A DNA stretch of 47,126 bases from Lachnospiraceae bacterium (GTDB taxonomy: Bacteria; Bacillota_A; Clostridia; Lachnospirales; Lachnospiraceae), in NCBI GenBank assembly GCA_009774465.1, contig VSNT01000010.1, forward strand, positions 1-47,126, read 5' to 3'. Under the pieces are notes generated by a model. That model ran no database searches. It saw nothing but the letters and a program-made list of their open reading frames with translations, and was not told where the DNA came from. Shown here piece after piece: positions 40,607 through 47,126 of this stretch (positions are counted from its first letter, which is position 1; the number at the start of each line of letters is the position of its first letter). Position numbers and translations under genes: made by a program.

Positions 40607-43090
40607 TTACAGCCACTCGTCCCAGAACCGCTCTATTCTTCTGCCAATCCGTTCCAGGGAAACCTGCTCGTACTCCTCCCATTCTCTGGGGTACATTCTT
40701 CGGTAGGATGCGGTAAGAAATCTTTCATCAAGCAGCGCTACAATCCCCACATCCTCCACTGTCCTGATTACTCTTCCGGCCGCCTGAAGCACCTTATTCA
40801 TTCCCGGATACCTGTAGGCAAAATCAAATCCGTTATTTCCCTGACTGTCAAAAAATTTTTTTAAGATCTCCCGTTCATTACATACCTGGGGCAGGCCGGT
40901 TCCCACAATAACTGCGCCTATAAGACTGTCCTTCTTTAAATCAATTCCTTCACTGAATATTCCCCCAAGAACACAGAAGCCTATCAACGTCTCTTTCACA
41001 TCCTGCATGCCCTTCTGCCCTATGGCAATAAGGCTATTATTTCCGACAGCCTGAAAGCGGGCAAGAAAGGCCTCCCTGCTTTCCTCATCCATATGCTCTT
41101 CCTGCAGGAGACACTCCGCCTGTAACTGTTCCTCAAAATAAGCGCTGTATACATTATATACATTCTGCAAAAAGGCGTGGGAAGGAAAAAACACCATATA
41201 ATTGCCTTCTCTCTCTCTGACAATTCTATAAATATAGGATGCAATATTATAGTACTCCATGTCGGAGCGCCGGCTGTACTTACTGGTCACATCCTCTGCA
41301 ATAAACAGTCCTTTTTTACGGGGATCAAAAACAGAGTGAGCATATACCTCATAATCCTCTTTTTCTGCGCCAAGAAGCTGCTTATAATACTGAATGGGAA
41401 GCAATGTTGCAGAAAATAAAATGGTGCTCCTTCCCCTTAACATACATTCCTTTAAATTATTGGAAGGATTTACGCAAAAAAGCTTAATGCTGAAACTTCC
41501 GTCAGATTCCATCTGGGTATAGATCACATAGTTTTGATCCAGTTTATCGTTAATCAACAGAAAATGAGAGATTTCAAAGTAAAAATTCAGAACATCCTTT
41601 TTTACCGGACTATCTTCATTTTCCTCCAGATAATCCTCCATAATGGAAGACAGCCTTATCAGGTTTCTGACAAAAGGCATGACTTCCTCGTCGTCCAGAC
41701 ATGCGTAATTCTCGCACTCTCGCTTTAATTCAAGCAGATTGCGATTACATTTCTCCAACTGCCTGTACATTTTAATGTCATAATCCTTCACTGTCTTTTT
41801 TAATGTTAGGAAATCCTCTTTTACAAGAACAGCACTATACATCTCACGACCTCTGTCTACCAGATTATGTGCCTCATCTATTAAAAAAATATACTCTCCC
41901 CGAACCCCTTCTGTAAAAAAACGCTTCAAATAAACATGAGGATCAAACAGGTAATTATAGTCGCATATAATCATATCAGCAAAAAGACTCATATCAAGAC
42001 ACATCTCAAAGGGGCATACCTGATGCTTTCGCGCATAGGCTTCTATTGCCTCCCTGTTAAAATTGTCCCTGTTAGTCAATAAGTCGTAAACAGCCTCATT
42101 AATCCTGTCATAATGCCCTTTTGCATAAGGACAATACTCCGGATTACACTCTGTTTCCTCCATAAAACAAATTTTATCTTTGGCAGTCAAAATAACCGTC
42201 TTCAATTTAAGCTTCTGCATCCGCATCAGCTCCACCGCATCATCCGCAACTGTCCGGGTAATTGTTTTTGCTGTTAAATAAAAAATCTTTTCCGCCATCC
42301 CTTCTCCAAAAGCCTTTATGGAAGGAAATATGGTGGAAATTGTTTTTCCAACTCCGGTAGGCGCTTCTATGAACAACTTCCTTTTGTGATAAATTGTCTG
42401 ATAAACGTAAACAGCAAGCTCCTTTTGTCCTTTACGGTATTCATATGGAAAAACAAGTGATGTAATGGAATTCTGACGAAGCTGATTCCACTGAAACTGA
42501 AAATCAGCCCATTTTTTATACTCCTTGATTATATCGCCAAACCACTGCCGCAACTCTTCCATCTCATATTCAAAATGAAAATATTTGATTTCTTCCGTAT
42601 CAATATTGCAATAGGTCATTCTCACCCTTATAGTTCTCAAATCATTCTGCTGTCCATATATGAACGCATAACATTTTGCCTGGGCAAGGTGCACCGGAAC
42701 TGCTTCCTTTATCTTATGAAGATCTCTGTAGGTACCCTTAATTTCATCAACTGTTACTGTAAACAAATCCTTAAATTCCGGCGCAATCTCCATATCTCTT
42801 ACTTCCGGAACCTTAACTGCATCCGTCACAGGGGATATAATAATTCCATCCGCCCTTCCCTCTATATGAATCTCATACTCCGGAGTCTTAAAAATATGGC
42901 GCAGAAAAACCTCCGCATGATAATCAGCCCCCATTCGTCTTTGAATCATGCGGTGAATCCGTCCGCCTTCCTGCATGGCATTATCAGGCGCTGTTGCTCT
43001 TCTATTGTCAATATCTCCGGAACGTAAAATAAATTCCACCAGATTTCTTACTGAAATTTGTATCTCCGTAACAATACCCTGCCTTTCCAA
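40607..43090 (-). CDS. RecB-like nuclease / XPD-DinG superfamily 2 helicase fusion
   Basis: 827 residues. The N-terminal about 150 residues are a PD-(D/E)xK RecB/Cas4-like nuclease: His46 (GGRIHRMIQ), Asp81 (EGRADG), Glu116-x-Lys118 (VDEIKGT) and the QxxxY motif HLAQAKCYAFIY. The helicase has Walker A EAPTGVGKT at about 242-250, DEAH at 405-408 and Cys308, 315, 320, 359 and 364, which suit the XPD/DinG iron-sulfur cluster. The open frame starts with TTG at 43090; the only nearby Shine-Dalgarno (GGGAG) is the 3' arm of the upstream terminator hairpin. Likely processes damaged or branched DNA ends. Confidence 0.9.
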   Translation of the reverse strand: MERQGIVTEIQISVRNLVEFILRSGDIDNRRATAPDNAMQEGGRIHRMIQRRMGADYHAEVFLRHIFKTPEYEIHIEGRADGIIISPVTDAVKVPEVRDMEIAPEFKDLFTVTVDEIKGTYRDLHKIKEAVPVHLAQAKCYAFIYGQQNDLRTIRVRMTYCNIDTEEIKYFHFEYEMEELRQWFGDIIKEYKKWADFQFQWNQLRQNSITSLVFPYEYRKGQKELAVYVYQTIYHKRKLFIEAPTGVGKTISTIFPSIKAFGEGMAEKIFYLTAKTITRTVADDAVELMRMQKLKLKTVILTAKDKICFMEETECNPEYCPYAKGHYDRINEAVYDLLTNRDNFNREAIEAYARKHQVCPFEMCLDMSLFADMIICDYNYLFDPHVYLKRFFTEGVRGEYIFLIDEAHNLVDRGREMYSAVLVKEDFLTLKKTVKDYDIKMYRQLEKCNRNLLELKRECENYACLDDEEVMPFVRNLIRLSSIMEDYLEENEDSPVKKDVLNFYFEISHFLLINDKLDQNYVIYTQMESDGSFSIKLFCVNPSNNLKECMLRGRSTILFSATLLPIQYYKQLLGAEKEDYEVYAHSVFDPRKKGLFIAEDVTSKYSRRSDMEYYNIASYIYRIVREREGNYMVFFPSHAFLQNVYNVYSAYFEEQLQAECLLQEEHMDEESREAFLARFQAVGNNSLIAIGQKGMQDVKETLIGFCVLGGIFSEGIDLKKDSLIGAVIVGTGLPQVCNEREILKKFFDSQGNNGFDFAYRYPGMNKVLQAAGRVIRTVEDVGIVALLDERFLTASYRRMYPREWEEYEQVSLERIGRRIERFWDEWL

Positions 43091-43137
43091 ACAACAAAAC
43101 TCCCTAAAAAGATAGTACGCTATCTTCTTTAGGGAGT
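43090..43137 (-). terminator. Intrinsic terminator of the HPr-like gene, overlapping the helicase start
   Basis: An almost perfect 18-bp stem: ACTCCCTAAAGAAGATAG pairs with CTATCTTTTTAGGGAGT around CGTA, then TTTTGTTGTTTGG. The GGGAG of its 3' arm is the likely ribosome site of the downstream helicase. Confidence 0.85.
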
Positions 43138-43193
43138 CAATCAGATGAATATATTGCTTAAATGTAATTGTAGAATATTAATTGTCCGTTTAT

Positions 43194-43421
43194 TTAGCTT
43201 GCCATAACAAAATGATTTAGAGTTTCTTCAAACTGAGAATCATATCCATTGTAAGATACAGTCAATGTCTGATTCAAATCAAGTCCCAGAACTCCAACAA
43301 TTGACTTGGCATCTACAACAAAGCTGTTGTAATAAACGTCAATATCAAAATCACATTTTGAAGCTGCTTCAACAAAAGCATTCACTTCATCCAATCTCAA
43401 TTTAATTCTGCGCTGCATCAT
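43194..43421 (-). CDS. HPr-like protein lacking the phosphorylatable His
   Basis: 75 residues aligning with the PTS phosphocarrier HPr from about residue 19 onward. The Ser46 region is intact (DAKSIVGVLGLDL, like LKSIMGVMSLG), but the His15 loop GIHARPA is replaced by LRLDEVNAF, so it cannot accept phosphate from Enzyme I. It resembles Crh, an HPr paralogue without the His that acts through seryl phosphorylation by HPr kinase on CcpA. The start at 43421 has AAAGG 8 nt upstream; the GTG at 43430 overlaps that site. A near-perfect cre site lies just after the predicted transcription start. Confidence 0.85.
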   Translation of the reverse strand: MMQRRIKLRLDEVNAFVEAASKCDFDIDVYYNSFVVDAKSIVGVLGLDLNQTLTVSYNGYDSQFEETLNHFVMAS

Positions 43422-43458
43422 ACTAATCACCTTTCTTTCTCCTTACAAATGCAGGTTG

Positions 43459-43472
43459 TGAAAACGTTTTCT
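43459..43472. promoter_or_regulatory. cre-like site (CcpA) in the HPr-like gene leader
   Basis: TGAAAACGTTTTCT matches the cre pattern TGWAANCGNTNWCA at 13 of 14 positions and includes the palindrome GAAAACGTTTTC. At about +7 to +20 it would act as a roadblock repressor site. Confidence 0.65.
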
Positions 43473-43485
43473 TTTACTTGAAGCA

Positions 43486-43514
43486 AGATTACCACTATGC
43501 AAAACATTTGTAAA
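43486..43514 (-). promoter_or_regulatory. Sigma-A promoter of the HPr-like gene
   Basis: TTTACA (43509-43514), 17-nt spacer, TAATCT (43486-43491); start near 43479. Confidence 0.65.
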
Positions 43515-43619
43515 GTACTTTTTTTAGAACAATTTTCTAATTTTAGTCATATAATAGCATTTTGTACAATATCTTCCTTCCAGAATATATTATTTACAAA
43601 AAATTGGACTATTATACTG

Positions 43620-44393
43620 CTAATTCTGCTGAAATTCTGTCATATACTCACGATATCTAATCGGCAGCATATTCCTTTGGAGCTTATAATTTCTACGCTC
43701 CTTTATTGCTATGGTATGAAAAAAGCAGCCAAAAAGTTCACTGTATTTTTTCTCTCCCTCAGAAAAACTGTGTTCCGCCTGGCTGATTATTTCATCCCCA
43801 TATACAAGATACCACTCCTTTCCTGCCGGATGCATGGCATATATATTTCTGATCTCATCATAAATAACAAAATTTTCAAGAGGAAGCCTGTCTGCAAAGT
43901 GGGGAACAACAAAAGTAAGTACGTTATTTTTCGGTCCCATCACTGCATACAAAATTCCATTTTCAAATTCCTTAAACCTTAAAAATTCCACATGGTAATG
44001 CGCTTCATTTGCTGTGAATCTGGCCAGTTCAAATACTCTGCGGATATACGGATTTTGCAGACATCCCATTACCTGACGTCTGTTCTTCATACAAAGTCCT
44101 GCTGCCACCGTCTTATAAACAGCTTCACCCTTATCCTCATCCTGCGCCGCCAGTGCCCGGCAGATAGAAAGGTAAGCCTCTTCCCCAAGCTGCCTGATAA
44201 TCGTCCCTGCTACTTTGGCTGCTTTCTTTTCGTCCGCCTTACAGTCCTCATAAACTGCAAATAACCGGTAGTTCTCTTCCTCACCAACACAAATATGAAT
44301 CTGTTCATGAGGCTTTTTCTTCAGATAGGCATTATAAATCCCGGTAAAAATTCCTTCCAGAGAATCTTCACAGATCAGATAATATTCTTCCAA
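43620..44393 (-). CDS. DNA repair-associated protein, TIGR03915/DUF4130 family
   Basis: 257 residues matching the family that always accompanies the radical SAM repair protein (TIGR03916). Recognisable stretches are LQNPYIRRVFELARFTANEAHYHVEFLRF, MGPKNNVLTFVVPHFADRLP and NFVIYDEIRNIYAMH. The start is TTG at 44393, supported by tandem AAGGAG sites 8 nt and nearer upstream. It follows the radical SAM gene by 57 nt, so the two form an operon. The family is predicted, not proven, to act in nucleic-acid repair or modification. Confidence 0.87.
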   Translation of the reverse strand: MEEYYLICEDSLEGIFTGIYNAYLKKKPHEQIHICVGEEENYRLFAVYEDCKADEKKAAKVAGTIIRQLGEEAYLSICRALAAQDEDKGEAVYKTVAAGLCMKNRRQVMGCLQNPYIRRVFELARFTANEAHYHVEFLRFKEFENGILYAVMGPKNNVLTFVVPHFADRLPLENFVIYDEIRNIYAMHPAGKEWYLVYGDEIISQAEHSFSEGEKKYSELFGCFFHTIAIKERRNYKLQRNMLPIRYREYMTEFQQN

Positions 44394-44450
44394 CTCCTTA
44401 TCTCCTTATCCTGATGACTGTTAATGTCGTCTGCCCAGCCACTTACTCTC

Positions 44451-45767
44451 TTATCCACTTACTGCCTGGTTCCAAAGCATTTCCTGATTGTCGTCAAATA
44501 GAGAAAGCTGCCTGTAGGTCATGCCATCTCTGTCAAAGGGCAGTTTTTCTTTATTGGAAAGCAGGTTGCGGGTAATATAATCTTCTTCTATTTTAGTAGG
44601 GTACATCATCTTTCCACTGCAGGTAATAAAATAAAGCGCCCTCTTTAAGGTAACCCCGATCTTCTTTAGATCTTCAAAATTAAGATTTCCATTACGTCTT
44701 GCTCTTACAATCCGCTGGGCACTTTTCACCCCAATCCCCGGAACTCGCAGTATTCTATGATAATCAGCTCTGTTGATCTCCACCGGAAACTGTTCCAAAT
44801 GACGTAATGCCCAATCAGCCTTGGGATCAAGCAGTATGTTAAAATTGGGTTTATCCTCGCTTAAAAGCTCCTCTGCTTCAAAACCATAAAAACGAAGGAG
44901 CCAGTCCGCCTGATACAGCCTGTGTTCTCGAAGCAGTGGCGGTCCCCCCGGCAATGCCGGCAGTTCCTTATCTTCATTTACACTAACGAAAGCAGAATAA
45001 TATACCCGCTTTAAATCAAACTTCTTATACAGATTTTCAGCAACCATCATAATCTGATAATCGCTCTCCGGCGTTGCCCCCACAATCATCTGTGTTGACT
45101 GGCCTGCCGGAACAAAGGAAGGTGTGTTCTTATACACTATAAGCTCATTTTTATTCTGAATGATTCCCTGCTGAATCTGCCGCATAGGCGTGAGAATATT
45201 CCTGCGGTGCTTATTGGGCGCCAGTTTTTTCAGTCCTTCTGCTGTGGGAAGTTCCAGGTTCACACTCATTCGGTCTGCCAAAAGACCAAGCCTGTTTACG
45301 ATCTCCGGATCTGCTCCAGGAATTGCCTTGACATGAATATATCCCTGAAACCGGTATAAGGTACGCAGCTTATGCACCGCCTCGTAAATCAATTCCATCG
45401 TATAGGTGGGACTGTAAAGAATTCCTGAGCTTAAAAATAAGCCTTCGATATAATTTCTTCTGTAAAACTGAATCGTCAGTTCACATATTTCATCCGGAGT
45501 AAAAGAAGCTCTGGGCACATCATTTGATTTTCTGTTAATGCAATATTTACAGTCATAAATGCACTCATTGGTAAACAGAATCTTAAGCAGTGAAATGCAT
45601 CTTCCATCTGCACCAAAACTGTGGCAGATTCCTGCCGCAAGTGTATTTCCAATTCCCGTACCATCCCCCCTGCGCCCCACGCCGCTGGAGGAGCAGGAAA
45701 CATCATATTTCGCCGCATCTGAAAGAATTTTCAGCTTTTCCATAATAGATTCACTTGTCTTTGGCAT
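44451..45767 (-). CDS. Putative DNA modification/repair radical SAM protein (TIGR03916)
   Basis: Radical SAM enzyme with the 4Fe-4S motif CIYDCKYC, family signatures AAKYDVSCSSSG and GICHSFGADGRCISLLK, and a C-terminal helix-hairpin-helix DNA-binding motif (ILRVPGIGVKSAQRIVRARR). The open frame reaches 45902, but a promoter and LexA-like box lie inside that extension and homologues begin just before MEKLKIL, so the start is placed at 45767 (439 codons). A GTG at 45827 with GAGG 9 nt upstream is also possible; start confidence is low. It pairs with the TIGR03915 gene downstream and follows rarA. Confidence 0.9.
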   Translation of the reverse strand: MPKTSESIMEKLKILSDAAKYDVSCSSSGVGRRGDGTGIGNTLAAGICHSFGADGRCISLLKILFTNECIYDCKYCINRKSNDVPRASFTPDEICELTIQFYRRNYIEGLFLSSGILYSPTYTMELIYEAVHKLRTLYRFQGYIHVKAIPGADPEIVNRLGLLADRMSVNLELPTAEGLKKLAPNKHRRNILTPMRQIQQGIIQNKNELIVYKNTPSFVPAGQSTQMIVGATPESDYQIMMVAENLYKKFDLKRVYYSAFVSVNEDKELPALPGGPPLLREHRLYQADWLLRFYGFEAEELLSEDKPNFNILLDPKADWALRHLEQFPVEINRADYHRILRVPGIGVKSAQRIVRARRNGNLNFEDLKKIGVTLKRALYFITCSGKMMYPTKIEEDYITRNLLSNKEKLPFDRDGMTYRQLSLFDDNQEMLWNQAVSG

Positions 45768-45839
45768 ATGGGTAGTTTGCAGACCGGATGGTCTGCCATT
45801 TTTACATAAAATAAAATTGCCTTCCACAGCTACGTACCT

Positions 45840-45853
45840 CGAACATAAGTTTG
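45840..45853. promoter_or_regulatory. LexA/DinR-like SOS box
   Basis: CGAACATAAGTTTG resembles the Firmicutes LexA box CGAACRNRYGTTYC (12 of 14). It overlaps the predicted transcription start of the radical SAM/TIGR03915 pair. Confidence 0.5.
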
Positions 45854-45858
45854 TTCTT

Positions 45859-45887
45859 ATCATACCACGCAGCTTTGCAGAAAGCAA
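45859..45887 (-). promoter_or_regulatory. Predicted promoter of the radical SAM/TIGR03915 pair
   Basis: TTGCTT (45882-45887), 17-nt spacer, TATGAT (45859-45864), placed between the rarA stop and the LexA-like box. Confidence 0.5.
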
Positions 45888-45910
45888 TACTTTTCCGAAC
45901 ATTAGTTCTT

Positions 45911-47126
45911 TTATTTTTTAAATGCCTTTATTTCCTTAAGCCTCTCCTTTATCCTTACTTCTTCTCCCTGTTCCCCAGGTATATAATATTCTCTGCCTTC
46001 CAACGACTCTGGCAGACATTTCATATTTGTCAGCTTTTCCCTGATATCATGGGCGTACTGGTATCCTTCCCCATAATGTAATTCCTGCATCAGTTCTGTA
46101 ACGCCATTTCTGATTTGAAGCGGTACCGGTTCAGTCAACATATTTTTTGCATCCTCTTTTGCACTTTCATATCCTGTGTACAGGGCATTGGATTTAGGCG
46201 CCATTGAAAGGTAAACCACTGCATGGCTTAAATTTACATTACACTCCGGCATTCCATTGAAATGACACGCCTGATATGCGGCAACTGCAACCAAAAGCGC
46301 ATTGGAATCCGCCATTCCCACATCCTCACTGGCAAATCTGATCAAACGTCTTGCAACATAAAGAGGATCTTCCCCTGCCTCTAACATTCTCGCCAGCCAG
46401 TAAATAGCTGCATCCGGATCACTGTTTCTCATTGACTTATGAAGTGCGGAAATTAAATTATAATGTTCTTCTCCCGCCCTGTCATAAAGGAGCATTTTCT
46501 TTCCCATGCACTGCTCTAAAATTTCCCCCTTAACAGTAATGGAGCCATCCGGTTCTATCCGCCCGTTAAGCACTGCCATATCCAGCGTATTAAGCGCTGT
46601 TCTGGCGTCTCCATTTGAAAAAGAAGCAATTGCATTTAAAAGATGCTCTTCTATATGAATCACATGGCCGCCCAGTCCTCTTTGATCTTTCAGGGCATTA
46701 TGAAGTAGCTTCAAAATGTCCTGTCTGGTCAATGCCTGCAATACAAACACCTTGCATCTGGATAAAAGCGCAGAATTAATTTCAAAAGAAGGATTTTCCG
46801 TAGTTGCACCGATTAGAATAATGCTGCCCTTTTCCACATAGGGTAAAAATGCATCCTGCTGGGCTTTATTAAAACGGTGAATCTCGTCTACAAATACAAT
46901 GGTTTGCAGCCCCATCATACGGTCATTTTCCGCCTGCTTCATTACATCCTTAATTTCCTTGATACCGCTGGTGACAGCGCTGAAATCAACAAATGACGAA
47001 CGTGTCATATGAGCAATAATTCTGGCACGGGTACTTTTCCCTACACCGGCAGGCCCCCAGAATATCATGGACGATATCCAGTCTTCATCCAGCATTTTCC
47101 TCAGTACTTTCCCCTTCCCCACCAAG
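45911..47126 (-). CDS. rarA: Replication-associated recombination protein RarA (partial)
   Basis: AAA+ ATPase of the RarA/MgsA clamp-loader-like family that acts at stalled replication forks. Walker A GPAGVGKST, Walker B IVFVDEIHRFNK, sensor 1 IGATTENPSFE and Arg-finger LLSRCKV are present; the C-terminal helical part has PDAAIYWLARMLEAGEDPLYVARRLIRFASEDVG. The gene runs off the right edge; the first visible residues (VGKGKVLRKML) show that only a few dozen N-terminal residues are missing. It ends a short distance from the radical SAM promoter. Confidence 0.96.
   Translation of the reverse strand, partial: LVGKGKVLRKMLDEDWISSMIFWGPAGVGKSTRARIIAHMTRSSFVDFSAVTSGIKEIKDVMKQAENDRMMGLQTIVFVDEIHRFNKAQQDAFLPYVEKGSIILIGATTENPSFEINSALLSRCKVFVLQALTRQDILKLLHNALKDQRGLGGHVIHIEEHLLNAIASFSNGDARTALNTLDMAVLNGRIEPDGSITVKGEILEQCMGKKMLLYDRAGEEHYNLISALHKSMRNSDPDAAIYWLARMLEAGEDPLYVARRLIRFASEDVGMADSNALLVAVAAYQACHFNGMPECNVNLSHAVVYLSMAPKSNALYTGYESAKEDAKNMLTEPVPLQIRNGVTELMQELHYGEGYQYAHDIREKLTNMKCLPESLEGREYYIPGEQGEEVRIKERLKEIKAFKK

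Overview
The window reads as a chromosomal segment of a low-GC Gram-positive anaerobe of the Clostridia, most likely a gut Lachnospiraceae (Blautia/Ruminococcus-like; the genus is a guess). Reasons: AGGAGG-type ribosome sites, TTGACA/TATAAT promoters, lipobox solute-binding proteins, an ECF-type vitamin transporter, an HPr/CcpA-type cre site, and family pairs typical of that group (PadR/DUF1700/DUF4097, the DNA-repair radical SAM pair, double CmpB). No rRNA, tRNA, CRISPR, prophage or recognisable transposase gene was seen. Most genes lie on the minus strand.

1-18.4 kb is a rhamnose/rhamnoside locus. A minus-strand operon starting near 11.43 kb encodes a ribose-type sugar ABC importer (ATPase, permease, lipoprotein, second permease), a beta-phosphoglucomutase-like HAD enzyme, a cytoplasmic GH3 enzyme, a cytoplasmic GH78 alpha-L-rhamnosidase and a short-sensor chemoreceptor. 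A divergent AraC regulator (11.6-12.6 kb) shares its promoter region. Next come rhaD, rhaA and rhaB (aldolase, isomerase, kinase), with an unusual ~200-bp palindrome between rhaA and rhaB, then a second AraC regulator and a GH17-like cytoplasmic glycosidase. Together they would import rhamnosides, hydrolyse them inside the cell and convert L-rhamnose to DHAP and L-lactaldehyde. No lactaldehyde-processing gene is in view.

18.5-31.7 kb is accessory transport and sulfur metabolism: a dicarboxylate/amino-acid symporter with an extra cytoplasmic N-terminal domain, a Cache chemoreceptor with a sigma-D-like promoter, a LysR regulator, an orphan MetQ lipoprotein, a nicotinamidase-like hydrolase, a heterodimeric ABC exporter behind a probable attenuator, a TraX-like membrane protein, MetY (O-acetylhomoserine sulfhydrylase) and an ECF S component. 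metQ and metY carry matching dyads centred at about -66 from their predicted starts, which suggests a small LysR regulon.

31.7-40.6 kb holds a PadR/DUF1700/DUF4097 envelope cassette with a strong promoter and large operator dyad, a dCache chemoreceptor, a duplicated CmpB membrane protein, an XRE/membrane-protein pair behind three phased repeats, a cytoplasmic GH13 enzyme, and a 586-bp gap with two perfect DnaA boxes and several hairpins.

40.6-47.1 kb is genome maintenance: a RecB-like nuclease/XPD-DinG helicase fusion, an HPr-like protein lacking the phosphorylatable His, the DNA-repair pair TIGR03915/TIGR03916 behind a LexA-like box, and rarA running off the right edge.
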